From Shewanella nanhaiensis (GTDB taxonomy: Bacteria; Pseudomonadota; Gammaproteobacteria; Enterobacterales; Shewanellaceae): a stretch of DNA of 64,000 bases. Shown here piece by piece: positions 39,360 through 48,232 of this stretch. The stretch's first letter is position 1, and each line of letters opens with the position of its first letter. The position numbers were made by a program, and so were the translations under genes. The notes under the pieces were generated by a model. The model did not search any database. It worked only from the letters and a program-made list of their open reading frames with translations, and was not told where the DNA came from. The stretch is from NCBI RefSeq assembly GCF_019457885.1, contig NZ_JAHZST010000014.1, positions 60,815 through 124,814 of the forward strand, written 5' to 3'.

Positions 39360-39956
39360 ATGAGACTGTATAAATACCGTGGTTTTGAGAACCTAGAATT
39401 CGCACTGGATATATTTATTAACCAGCGTCTGTTTGCGGCAGATTTTAAGTCTCTTAACGATCCTATGGAGGGGCGTTATATCTACTCCAAAGGGATGTTG
39501 TCTAAAGAGGAGATATCAAGGATCCGTGGACGAAAGTCTGAGTTTAAAATTCTCTCCTTGAGCGAAACCGCTGTCAATATGTTGATGTGGTCCTATTACA
39601 GTGAGGGTCATAAAGGATTTGCTGTGGGTGTTGAAGTCTTAGAGGAAGGTGTCTCTATTGAGCCTGTTACTTATGTGGACGATCTTAAACTGAATAAAGA
39701 GGAGGGCGATATCGCAAAAGCCATACTCACGAAAAAGCTGAAATTGTGGTCCCATGAGAGAGAACATCGAGTCTTTGCTCAAGGTTCGCCCTTTGTTGCT
39801 GTAAAAGTAAAGGAGCTGGTATTTGGTATTAACACCGAACCAAGACAGAGTGAGTTACTCACAGCTATTGCGAAAAAGTTTTGCCCTGGAATTACTGTTC
39901 GTCACTTAGCGCGTACAGACATTGAAACAGGTGAGTTGGATGAATATGAGATATAA
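39360..39956 (+). CDS. DUF2971-like protein
   Basis: This 198-residue protein starts at 39360, with AAGGAG six bases upstream. MRLYKYRGF, LFAADFKSLNDPMEGRY and MLMWSYYSEGHKGFAVGVEV match the pattern of DUF2971 proteins, often found in genomic islands. LWSHEREHRVF is another conserved block. Function unknown. It lies in a close array with the M15 peptidase and the membrane protein. Confidence 0.7.
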   Translation: MRLYKYRGFENLEFALDIFINQRLFAADFKSLNDPMEGRYIYSKGMLSKEEISRIRGRKSEFKILSLSETAVNMLMWSYYSEGHKGFAVGVEVLEEGVSIEPVTYVDDLKLNKEEGDIAKAILTKKLKLWSHEREHRVFAQGSPFVAVKVKELVFGINTEPRQSELLTAIAKKFCPGITVRHLARTDIETGELDEYEI

Positions 39957-39968
39957 CAACAGTAATGG

Positions 39969-40613
39969 ATGAGTGTAATGAGTATTGAAAAAAAGGAAGC
40001 AAAGAGAGAAACAAAGTACAGCCGTCTATGGGGAGTCCTTGTGGTGCTAGTCATCTCATTTGTGGCTTGGAAGGTTCAGCCTATCAGTTTGGAGATAAAC
40101 GATCCCGTTGAAAAAGCGGCATCACTCTTAGGCACATTGATCTTCTTATCACTGTTTGTTGAAAGAGCCATAGAGGTGTTTCTCTCTGCTTGGAGAAGTG
40201 CTGGTGCCGATGAGCTGGACAGAGAGATCGGGATAAGGACAAATGCACTTGAGAAATATCTTCAATCACAACCCGATGAGGTTGCAGCTGAAGAGTCTGC
40301 CCAATACAAGAGTTTATCGACAAGTCTTGAGGAGATAGAGAAAGAGAGAGCCGAATACAGAGCCGGTTCACGGTTTATCTCACAGTGGTTAGGTCTTGGA
40401 ATGGGGATGATGATCGCCTTTATTGGGGTCAGGATCATAGGCACGATTGTTAATGTAGAGCAGGCAAATCTTGAAGGATATCAAGCTGCGCTCTTCTTGA
40501 TTATCGATATTATCTTTACTGGCGCCGTTTTAGCTGGTGGCTCAGATTCTATCAATAAGATAATGAAGGTCTATAACAGTGTGATGGCGAAGACGATTAA
40601 GCAGGCGAGCTAA
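39969..40613 (+). CDS. Four-helix membrane protein with coiled coil
   Basis: The 214-residue protein is of unknown family. Hydrophobic segments lie near residues 22-38, 48-68, 138-160 and 170-192. Residues 75-130 form an acidic, Glu-rich likely coiled coil (YKSLSTSLEEIEKERAEYRA) in the cytoplasm. The end has GGSDSINKIMKVYNSVMAKT. It lies 12 bases after the DUF2971-like gene, so it is probably cotranscribed. ATG 39978 is an alternative start with a better ribosome site. Confidence 0.65.
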   Translation: MSVMSIEKKEAKRETKYSRLWGVLVVLVISFVAWKVQPISLEINDPVEKAASLLGTLIFLSLFVERAIEVFLSAWRSAGADELDREIGIRTNALEKYLQSQPDEVAAEESAQYKSLSTSLEEIEKERAEYRAGSRFISQWLGLGMGMMIAFIGVRIIGTIVNVEQANLEGYQAALFLIIDIIFTGAVLAGGSDSINKIMKVYNSVMAKTIKQAS

Positions 40614-40636
40614 TATCAATCAGTATTGAGTGTTAA

Positions 40637-40665
40637 AAAATAGCTCCACTAAGGAGCTATTTTTA
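40637..40665. terminator. Bidirectional terminator, membrane protein / nitroreductase genes
   Basis: AAAAATAGCTCC and GGAGCTATTTTT pair around ACTAA, with A/T runs on both sides, between convergent genes. Confidence 0.9.
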
Positions 40666-40697
40666 TGTTGCCGTATACTACTGTATAAAGCTTGGTA

Positions 40698-41354
40698 TTA
40701 GATCACTGTGAGCACATCTTGCATCGCTAAGCGGGATTTTGGCAGTGCGGCATTGTAATCCTCTTCTGAGTGATGGTAGCCAGCAGCGAGGGCGACTTCA
40801 CACACAAATCCATCTAACTCAGTTTTAAATATCTCACCAATCAGCTCACTGTCAACGCCCTCCATTGGGGTTGAATCAATGCCCAAACGAGCCAATACAT
40901 GCATGGTGTTGCCCAGTGCTAAATAGGTCTGGGACTTTGTCCATGCAGCGTTGTTACCGTTAGCGTCAGTATTTAGCTCGGCAAAAGCATAACCGCCAAA
41001 TGCTTGCTCTCGATCTTGTGGTTTCGTACGTCCATCCTCAATCCCTTTATCGACCACATTTGCATAATCATCACGAGTATAACTTGGGTTATGGGCAAAC
41101 AGTATGATGTGAGAGGCAGCTTTAATATGAGGTTGATTAAACTGATATTTATTAGCAAACGTTTCATGCATTCGCTGTTTGGCCTCATCACTCTCAATCA
41201 CGATGAACTTCCATGGCTGAGAGTTGATGGATGAGGCAGATAGGCGCATCGCCTCATAAATAATCTCTAGATCGCTCTGAGATATACGCTTTGAAGCATC
41301 ATACTTTTTTGCTGTGTGGCGCTGGTTAAGGTCTTTAATAATAGGGTGAGTCAT
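40698..41354 (-). CDS. NfsB-like NAD(P)H nitroreductase
   Basis: This 218-residue FMN enzyme reduces nitro compounds and quinones in the cytoplasm. RHTAKKYDASKRIS, LSASSINSQPWKFIVIE (FMN and substrate contacts) and PMEGVDSELIGEIF are typical of the NfsB group. The start at 41354 gives the family N-terminus MTHPIIKDL. It is the last gene of a minus-strand group with the monooxygenase and LysR genes. Confidence 0.88.
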   Translation of the reverse strand: MTHPIIKDLNQRHTAKKYDASKRISQSDLEIIYEAMRLSASSINSQPWKFIVIESDEAKQRMHETFANKYQFNQPHIKAASHIILFAHNPSYTRDDYANVVDKGIEDGRTKPQDREQAFGGYAFAELNTDANGNNAAWTKSQTYLALGNTMHVLARLGIDSTPMEGVDSELIGEIFKTELDGFVCEVALAAGYHHSEEDYNAALPKSRLAMQDVLTVI

Positions 41355-41443
41355 AACTATTTCCATTCATTTATCGTTTCTATGATGAGTCATCGATTCG
41401 ACAGCTCTTCCATACTTCATTGTTTGCACTGTTGTCTGTTGAT

Positions 41444-41734
41444 TTAAGCTATCTGAGTCATCTCACTGAGGGTAAACTGCTCAACACTATCTTGTGTTTC
41501 AGTGATATAGGCCTCTATATGCGCACTGCTCATATGCTGTTGCCACAACTCTCTTGACGTCCAGTTTTCATAGAACGAAAAATGAGCAGGGTTTTCATTA
41601 TCTTGATGAAGGTCGTAATTGACGCAACCAGGTTCAGCACGTGTTGGTTCAATGAGCTTAAGGAGTGCAGCCTTCACCTGTTTAACCTTGTCAGTTTTTG
41701 CGATGATGTTTGCCTGAATGGTTAAGTTTGTCAT
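41444..41734 (-). CDS. Antibiotic biosynthesis monooxygenase (ABM) domain protein
   Basis: The 96-residue single ABM-domain protein resembles YgiN-type quinol monooxygenases. LTIQANIIAKTDKVKQVKAA, EPGCVNYDLHQD and FYENWTSRELWQQHM are the conserved blocks. It lies between the nitroreductase and LysR genes on the same strand, suggesting a shared quinone-related role. Confidence 0.85.
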   Translation of the reverse strand: MTNLTIQANIIAKTDKVKQVKAALLKLIEPTRAEPGCVNYDLHQDNENPAHFSFYENWTSRELWQQHMSSAHIEAYITETQDSVEQFTLSEMTQIA

Positions 41735-41866
41735 TGTTTCATCCTCAATAATGGGTGAGAGCGCACACTCTTTGTCGTCGATGCAGAGAGTTTAGAGTTA
41801 ATGTGATTAATTAAAAACAGGCTAATAAAAGAATCTTTATCAAAATAATATTGATAATAATCGAGA

Positions 41867-42769
41867 CTACTTCTCCCAATAAGGGGTTTCGCCGAAATGC
41901 TCACTTAAAAAATCGATTAACATGCGGACCTTCTTGGGGAGGTAACGGTTTTGTGGGTATACCGCATAAGCGTTCATTTGAGCTAGTTGGTGATCAGGCA
42001 TCACAGATTGAAGTGTCCCACTAGCAAGTTCTTGCCAAACGATAAAGCGAGGTAGAAAGGCGATCCCATGACCTGAAACCGCCATGGCTTTTAAAAAGTC
42101 TCCGTTGTTGGCGATACAGTGACTCTCCATAGGCACGGTAAACTTTTTATTCTCTTTATTGATGAGCTCGATACCTGCGAGCGGCATTCGGGAGTAACGC
42201 AGCAGTGGGTGACTTTTTAACTGCTCAGGCGTTGAGGGACTGCCGTTAAGTGCTAAATAATCAGGACTAGCACACAAAATGTGACTGATAGGTGCGATGG
42301 CGCGAGCATGCATACTTGAGTCGGCTAAAGTACCGATTCGAATGGCAAGATCAAACCCCTCTTCGACGAGATCGATATAGCGGTCTGAAAAATCAAGATC
42401 CATCTGCAAACTAGGGTGCTGCTTTGCAAATAGCTCTAAAGCTTTGACTAAATGTACGACTCCAAATGAGAGAGGCACCGCAAGCTTTAATGCGCCATTT
42501 AAACTCTGTTGGACAGAGGAGATCTGGCAGTTAAGGTCATCGACCTCCTCTAAGATCAATTTACATTTCTGATAGTAGGCATTACCCGCCTCGGTGAGGC
42601 TAGATTTACGAGTTGTACGGTTAATGAGCTTGACGCTTAGCTGCTTCTCTATCTCAGATAGTCGCTTACTGACTGCCGACTTAGCGAGGTTGAGCTGCTC
42701 TGCTGCTTTAGTGATCCCACCAGTCTCAACGACCTTGATAAAGATCTGCATATTTTCTAACTGACCCAT
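41867..42769 (-). CDS. LysR-type transcriptional regulator
   Basis: This 300-residue regulator has an N-terminal winged helix-turn-helix (ITKAAEQLNLAKSAVSKRLS) and a typical effector domain (YIDLVEEGFDLAIRIGTLAD). It heads a minus-strand group (LysR, ABM, nitroreductase) and is divergent from two glutathionyl-hydroquinone-reductase genes. An inverted repeat between them is a likely binding site. The inducer may be a quinone or other electrophile (inference from context). Confidence 0.9.
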   Translation of the reverse strand: MGQLENMQIFIKVVETGGITKAAEQLNLAKSAVSKRLSEIEKQLSVKLINRTTRKSSLTEAGNAYYQKCKLILEEVDDLNCQISSVQQSLNGALKLAVPLSFGVVHLVKALELFAKQHPSLQMDLDFSDRYIDLVEEGFDLAIRIGTLADSSMHARAIAPISHILCASPDYLALNGSPSTPEQLKSHPLLRYSRMPLAGIELINKENKKFTVPMESHCIANNGDFLKAMAVSGHGIAFLPRFIVWQELASGTLQSVMPDHQLAQMNAYAVYPQNRYLPKKVRMLIDFLSEHFGETPYWEK

Positions 42770-42813
42770 GTGTTATCCGCTCCTACCTATAATTTCTCAG
42801 TAGACTAACAAGT

Positions 42814-42834
42814 TTGTTCTCATACTGCGAACAA
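42814..42834. promoter_or_regulatory. Candidate LysR operator between divergent units
   Basis: TTGTTC and GAACAA are perfect six-base arms separated by nine bases, centred 55 bases from the LysR start and 89 from the GST start. The length and T-N11-A-type symmetry fit a LysR recognition site. Confidence 0.6.
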
Positions 42835-42912
42835 TCTGTGCGCATAATTACTGTTTATTCATTATGGGGGAGTGGTTAATCTGCATAACAACACATTAAT
42901 TAGGAGATGAGC

Positions 42913-43899
42913 ATGGGATTATTAGTAGAGGGTAAATGGCAGGACACTTGGTATGACACTCAATCTACCGGTGGCAAGTTTGAGCGTAAAGCATCGAGCT
43001 TTAGAAACTGGATAACCAAAGATGGCTCAGCGGGACCTTCTGGGATCGGCGGTTTTAAGGCGGAGGCGGATCGATATCATCTTTATGTGTCCTTGGCCTG
43101 TCCTTGGGCTCATCGCACCATCATCTACCGCAAGTTGAAGGGGCTGGATAAGATGATCTCCATGTCAGTCGTGAATGCGTTTATGGGCGAGGAGGGATGG
43201 AGCTTTGAATCTGGTGAAGGTGTGGTACCGGATCCGATATTAGGAGCCAAGTATGCCCACCAACTCTACACAGAGGCGGATGCTAACTATACAGGCAGAG
43301 TGACGGTACCCATTTTATGGGACAAGCACACCCACACTATTGTCAGTAATGAGTCGGCAGAGATCATACGTATGTTTAATTCCGCCTTTGATGAGGTTGG
43401 TGCAACGGCGCTGGACTTTGCTCCCGAGAGCCTGATCAGGGAGATAGATCAGATGAACGATTATATCTATCCCAATATCAACAATGGTGTTTATCGAGCG
43501 GGATTTGCCACAACACAACAGGCTTATGATGATGCGGTAGATGAAGTCTTCACTGCGCTAGATACCTTAGAGAGCAGACTTGAGAGCCAAAGATACCTGA
43601 TAGGTGATGAGATCACTGAAGCTGACTGGCGTCTTTTTACCACCTTAGTGCGTTTCGATCCTGTGTATGTGGGCCATTTTAAGTGCAATAAAAAGCGCAT
43701 TGTCGATTACCCCAATTTGTGGGGATATTTAAGAGACCTCTATCAGCAGCCAGGCATTGCCGACACGGTCGATATCCCCTACATCAAGGCGCACTACTAC
43801 GGCAGTCATGAATCGATTAATCCAACGCGAATTGTGCCAAAAGGGCCGTTAGTGGATTTCACCACTGAACATCACAGAGAGAAACTCTCAGAAAAATAG
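42913..43899 (+). CDS. Glutathionyl-hydroquinone reductase-like protein, paralogue 1
   Basis: This 328-residue Xi-class GST (YqjG/EcfG/Ecm4 family) is predicted to remove glutathione from glutathionyl-hydroquinones. The catalytic cysteine is in LACPWAHRTI near residue 60. ILWDKHTHTIVSNESAEIIR and EADWRLFTTLVRFDPVYVGHFKCN are signature blocks. The start at 42913 has AGGAG six bases upstream. A second paralogue begins 12 bases later. Confidence 0.92.
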   Translation: MGLLVEGKWQDTWYDTQSTGGKFERKASSFRNWITKDGSAGPSGIGGFKAEADRYHLYVSLACPWAHRTIIYRKLKGLDKMISMSVVNAFMGEEGWSFESGEGVVPDPILGAKYAHQLYTEADANYTGRVTVPILWDKHTHTIVSNESAEIIRMFNSAFDEVGATALDFAPESLIREIDQMNDYIYPNINNGVYRAGFATTQQAYDDAVDEVFTALDTLESRLESQRYLIGDEITEADWRLFTTLVRFDPVYVGHFKCNKKRIVDYPNLWGYLRDLYQQPGIADTVDIPYIKAHYYGSHESINPTRIVPKGPLVDFTTEHHREKLSEK

Positions 43900-43911
43900 G
43901 GTTGAAAAGGT

Positions 43912-44892
43912 ATGGGAAAGTTAATAGAGGGGAGGTGGTTTACCGATCCTCAAGTAGAGGCATTTGAGAAGCAGCAGTACCAAGAAAACCAAGGCCATTT
44001 TCAGCGTGGCAGTGCGAAATTTCGAAACTGGATCACAAAAGATGGCAGTGCGGGGTCGAGCGGCATTGGTGGGTTTAAAGCCGAAGCTGGACGTTACCAT
44101 CTGTTTGCCGCTTTGAACTGCCCTTGGGCGCACAGGACACTTATCTATCGCAGTATAAAAGGGTTAGAGGAGGTGATCAGCTGTTCCCTAGTTAAGCCAC
44201 TTAGAAGCGATCAAGGCTGGGTGTTTGATAGTTCTGGACGCTTTAGCGATGAGCTGTATCACTTAGAGAATATGCATTCACTCTACAGTTTAGCTGCGCC
44301 AGATTATACCGGTAGGGTCACAGTGCCTGTTTTATGGGATAAGCAGCAAAAGAGCATAGTCAGCACTGAGTCTTCTGAGATTATTCGAATGTTTAATCAA
44401 TCGTTTAATCAAATCACTAACAATAAGGAGGATTACTATCCAGCGTCATTAGCTGAGCAGATTGATGAGCTTAACGAGTTTATATATAGCAATCTCAACA
44501 ATGGCGTCTATCAAGCGGGTTTTGCCCGTGAACAGCAAGCCTATGATGAAGCTGTTACTAAAGTCTTTATGGCGTTAGAGACATTGGAGCAGCGGTTAGC
44601 GCAGGGTCCATATCTCTTAGGAGAGCAAGTGACCGAAGCTGATTGGCGACTGTTGCCGACGCTAGCGCGCTTCGATGTGGGTTATTACAGTGCATTTAAA
44701 TGCAATATTAAGGCGATACGAGATTATCCAAATATCTCCCGTTATTTAACAAGGCTAGTTGAGTATCCTGGCGTGTCGCACACCATAGATTTGGATGTGT
44801 ACCGCAAAGGTTATCACTCAAAAAGTCCATTAAGAAACCCTCACGGTATTGTACCTGTGGGGATGTCATCGACACTTATCCAATCGGTATAA
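43912..44892 (+). CDS. Glutathionyl-hydroquinone reductase-like protein, paralogue 2
   Basis: The 326-residue protein is a tandem paralogue of its neighbour. It keeps the catalytic cysteine (NCPWAHRTL), the VLWDKQQKSIVSTESSEIIR block and EADWRLLPTLARFD. The two share many identical stretches (RNWITKDGSAG, GIGGFKAEA), so they arose by duplication and have since diverged. Different hydroquinone substrates are likely. Confidence 0.92.
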   Translation: MGKLIEGRWFTDPQVEAFEKQQYQENQGHFQRGSAKFRNWITKDGSAGSSGIGGFKAEAGRYHLFAALNCPWAHRTLIYRSIKGLEEVISCSLVKPLRSDQGWVFDSSGRFSDELYHLENMHSLYSLAAPDYTGRVTVPVLWDKQQKSIVSTESSEIIRMFNQSFNQITNNKEDYYPASLAEQIDELNEFIYSNLNNGVYQAGFAREQQAYDEAVTKVFMALETLEQRLAQGPYLLGEQVTEADWRLLPTLARFDVGYYSAFKCNIKAIRDYPNISRYLTRLVEYPGVSHTIDLDVYRKGYHSKSPLRNPHGIVPVGMSSTLIQSV

Positions 44893-44931
44893 GAATCAGC
44901 TAGAGACTAGCTAACAGATAAAGAGGCAGTT

Positions 44932-46074
44932 ATGAGAAATATCAATAATAGCGTTCAATCATCAGCAGAATTAACTGCTTTTGTTAACAATGAGATGCGA
45001 CAAGATGGTCGCTATCACCCAAATCTAGGAGGAATAACACGAAGTGGAATGGCGAATCATTTTCCTATGACCATTATGAGCTTAGCAGCACTTGGGGGAA
45101 GTGATACTGATATCAAGCGATTTAAACGTCACTGGCCAGCATCAAGGTATAGAAGCTTGATTGAAGATCTGGGGCTAAGAGAGACCAATTCAGTCACCCT
45201 GAATAACTGGCCTGATTATTTGGGGAAAGCTGAGTTTCTTGTTGAATTTAAACGGGTCTTCTTAGAAGGGATTGAAAATCTGGGCGCAGATCGGTTTATA
45301 CATCATGCACTTAATATCATGGCGGATTCACTGCCCATGGGCTTGTTTCATCCTTTAATTAAGTTAAGTTTTGCCAAAATGCAGGGCGATGATGCCTTGA
45401 TAGCCGATGCATTGGCCTATTTTGCTATTCGTTATCAAGACCTTTACGGCAAGCTGAGCTCGATGAAAGCTGATGAAGCTTCGGGTATTGATGTGAGTGA
45501 TGGTCAGGATGCGCTACTTACATCCTGGAGCAGAGCGGCCCGTAAAGTTCAAAGTGGAGAGGTAAAGCTATCTACTTCAGGGGCGAGTTTACCCGTTAGC
45601 GAAGCACTATGTGGATCTCACACTGTGCATCAGCTGGCACTCAATCAAGGTTTTTTGATCACTGAAGCTAACTTTTCTTGCCAGATGGCTGAGATCTGTA
45701 AAGCAGCCGCTGCACTGTATCTTTATGAACCAGCCCTGACCACCTTGCATGCCGTCACCTCGGCTCAAGCGTTAGCGGATTTGACATTATCGCTACAAAA
45801 TAGCGATCGTAAACTGGCTGTAAAGTTGTGGCAAAGGTATTGGATCTGGTTAACTGGTCTCTATCTAGAGAAAGGCGCACCTAAGCTTACCTTCTCTGGA
45901 GTTTATTCTGCAGCAGATCTGCTGCCAGACTGGAATAGTCTCGCTAGTACAGCGGTTAAGATTGATGAGGTCCATGAGATCAAGATGGTATTTTCGTGTA
46001 AGTGGCTGGCTGAAAACCTAGAAGATCATGAGATCTATCGTATTGTCGCCAGTCAGGTTTTAGCTGAATATTAG
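44932..46074 (+). CDS. Questin-oxidase-like protein (DUF4243)
   Basis: The 380-residue helical protein resembles the questin oxidase family, whose fungal members perform Baeyer-Villiger-type cleavage of anthraquinones. RYHPNLGGITRSGMANHFPM and the later HHALNIMADSLPMGLFHPLI and CGSHTVHQLAL give several histidines typical of the family. Its place behind two hydroquinone-reductase genes fits a quinone role. The bacterial function is unproven. Confidence 0.65.
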   Translation: MRNINNSVQSSAELTAFVNNEMRQDGRYHPNLGGITRSGMANHFPMTIMSLAALGGSDTDIKRFKRHWPASRYRSLIEDLGLRETNSVTLNNWPDYLGKAEFLVEFKRVFLEGIENLGADRFIHHALNIMADSLPMGLFHPLIKLSFAKMQGDDALIADALAYFAIRYQDLYGKLSSMKADEASGIDVSDGQDALLTSWSRAARKVQSGEVKLSTSGASLPVSEALCGSHTVHQLALNQGFLITEANFSCQMAEICKAAAALYLYEPALTTLHAVTSAQALADLTLSLQNSDRKLAVKLWQRYWIWLTGLYLEKGAPKLTFSGVYSAADLLPDWNSLASTAVKIDEVHEIKMVFSCKWLAENLEDHEIYRIVASQVLAEY

Positions 46075-46160
46075 AAATACAGAGCACAATGATGAAGCTA
46101 GTGAGTATCAATTTTTAAATCGAAACTTTTTTTGGCTTAAGAAAAATAAAGGAGTTAACA

Positions 46161-46691
46161 ATGACCACAAAACTTATAGCAGGAGCTTCTTTTCCCTCTA
46201 TCGAGTTGCTATCAATAAACGATGAAAAAGTAACCTTAGGTAAGCCTCAAAATGGCGCGGATTGGCAGATGGTAGTCGTGTATCGCGGTAAACATTGCCC
46301 TTTGTGCACTCGTTACCTTAATGAAGTTGAAAAACTCAAACCTGAGTTTCTTAAACTTGGCGTCGATATCATTGCTGTTTCTGCGGATAGTTTAGAGCAG
46401 GCAAGAACTCACACTGAGCAACTCGATGTGAGTTACCCGATTGCTTATGGGCTAACGCTTGCTCAGATGCAGCAGCTTGGCTTGTATATTTCTAACCCTC
46501 GCTCGGCTCAGGAAACAGATCATCCATTTGCAGAGCCAGGTTTATTTGTAGTCAATGAACAGGGGCAGGCGCAGGTGATAGATATTTCCAATGGGCCATT
46601 TGTTCGTCCAGAATTAGGCGTGTTGCTTTCAGGACTTGGTTTTATTCGAAATCCTGAAAATAATTACCCAATCCGCGGTACTTATTCCTAG
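46161..46691 (+). CDS. Peroxiredoxin-like (AhpC/TSA) protein
   Basis: This 176-residue thioredoxin-fold protein has VVYRGKHCPLCTRYLNEVEK, a CxxC motif at the peroxiredoxin position, and IIAVSADSLEQARTH. It is likely a thiol-dependent peroxidase or redoxin in the cytoplasm. It lies 86 bases after the questin-oxidase-like gene. AAAGGAG precedes the ATG. An imperfect hairpin pair follows at about 46706-46780 and may end this transcript. Confidence 0.85.
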   Translation: MTTKLIAGASFPSIELLSINDEKVTLGKPQNGADWQMVVVYRGKHCPLCTRYLNEVEKLKPEFLKLGVDIIAVSADSLEQARTHTEQLDVSYPIAYGLTLAQMQQLGLYISNPRSAQETDHPFAEPGLFVVNEQGQAQVIDISNGPFVRPELGVLLSGLGFIRNPENNYPIRGTYS

Positions 46692-46948
46692 GCTAAAATT
46701 TTGCTTATCAAGATTGAACACCACTTTCGATCTTGATAAACATGCTAAAGGCACCAGTGACAGCGTTGCTGGTGCTCCCACAAAAATTGTTCTCTTCAAT
46801 CAGTTACCCACCAAACAAAGTAAACCGTTTGCACATTAATTAGTTATTTCTTATTGATTAACCTTTGAGCTAGTAGTAGTTTTAATAGGCTATTAATCAG
46901 ATGCATACGAGTGATCTAGACGAAGCCTGTCTAAAACCGAGGAAGATT

Positions 46949-48232
46949 ATGCTTTCAACTGAAACAAAGGTGTTTTCTGAAGTCACTACCCTGTTAGATT
47001 GTTACCTCTGTGTACGCAACGATACCACAGATATTTGTCAGCCATTGACCATAGAAGATCACGCCGTACAACCCAGTGCAGAGGTGAGCCCACCTAAATG
47101 GCATCTAGGTCATACGACTTGGTTTTTTGAAGAACTCATTCTGGTTCGTTTTATGCCAGAGTATGAACGTTGGAATGAGCAATATCGTGTGTTGTTCAAC
47201 TCCTACTATAAATCGGCGGGTGAACACTGGATACAGGGCGAGCGCGGTAATCTATCAAGGCCTACAGTTGATGAAGTGCAAGCGTACCGTAGTTACGTCG
47301 ATCATCATATGCGCCTGTTTCTATCGAGTGAAAGCCTGCAAGATAAAGAGAGTGATGCTGAAGTGATAGCAGAAGTCGCGGAGATACTTGAGATAGGTTT
47401 ACACCATGAGCAGCAACATCAAGAACTGCTCTATATGGATATTAAGTACATTCTTGGCGTGAATCCCATTACAGTGACCTATGATGATACTCAACTACTT
47501 AAAGCGGTACCTGCAACGGGTGAGCTCTGGACAAATTTTGAAGAGGGAGTATATCAGCTAGGTCACAGTGGTAGCGACTTTGCTTATGATAATGAGTCCC
47601 CACGGCACAAAACCTATATCTATCCTTTCGCTATGGCCAACCACACTGTCTCTAATGGTGAATATCTCGAATTTATTGAAGCTCAAGGTTATCGTATCGC
47701 CAAATATTGGTTAAGTCAGGGCTGGGATTGGGTCACTGAAAACCAGATAAAACAACCTCTGTATTGGTTACAGGAAGATGGCGTTTGGTATGAGTTCACG
47801 TTAAATGGTAAACATGCGCTTGACCTTAATGCCCCTGTCACACATATCAGTTACTTTGAAGCTGATGCTTTTGCCAGTTGGAAGGGGTGCCGTTTGCCTA
47901 CAGAACAGGAATTTGAGATCTACCTGCAACAAAGTACGGCCGAGTACGGTCTTACAAAGACAGCTTGTCAGCCAAACGATACAAGTGCTGATGCGGGGCA
48001 GGTGTGGTGTTGGACCCGCAGTCAATATTCGGCTTATCCCGGCTTTAAGCCCTATCAAGGTGTGCTAGCGGAGTATAACGGTAAATTCATGTGTAATCAG
48101 TTTGTGTTAAAGGGCGGTTGTGTCGCAACGCCACTAGGGCACTACCGTCACACTTACCGCAACTTTTACCAACCTCAACAGAGGTGGATGTTTTCTGGGA
48201 TCCGATTGAGTAAGGATATTGAATGGAGATAA
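46949..48232 (+). CDS. egtB: Ergothioneine biosynthesis sulfoxide synthase EgtB
   Basis: EgtB is a non-haem iron enzyme that joins cysteine (or gamma-glutamylcysteine) to trimethylhistidine with oxygen. The 427 residues from 46949 (GAGGA five bases upstream) comprise a DinB-like iron-binding half with HLGHTTWFFEELIL and HHEQQHQEL, the HX3HXE-type motif, and a C-terminal FGE/sulfatase-modifying-like half (YPFAMANHTVSNGEYLEFIE, GCRLPTEQEFEIYL). It overlaps egtD by ten bases. No egtA, egtC or egtE is present nearby. Confidence 0.92.
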   Translation: MLSTETKVFSEVTTLLDCYLCVRNDTTDICQPLTIEDHAVQPSAEVSPPKWHLGHTTWFFEELILVRFMPEYERWNEQYRVLFNSYYKSAGEHWIQGERGNLSRPTVDEVQAYRSYVDHHMRLFLSSESLQDKESDAEVIAEVAEILEIGLHHEQQHQELLYMDIKYILGVNPITVTYDDTQLLKAVPATGELWTNFEEGVYQLGHSGSDFAYDNESPRHKTYIYPFAMANHTVSNGEYLEFIEAQGYRIAKYWLSQGWDWVTENQIKQPLYWLQEDGVWYEFTLNGKHALDLNAPVTHISYFEADAFASWKGCRLPTEQEFEIYLQQSTAEYGLTKTACQPNDTSADAGQVWCWTRSQYSAYPGFKPYQGVLAEYNGKFMCNQFVLKGGCVATPLGHYRHTYRNFYQPQQRWMFSGIRLSKDIEWR

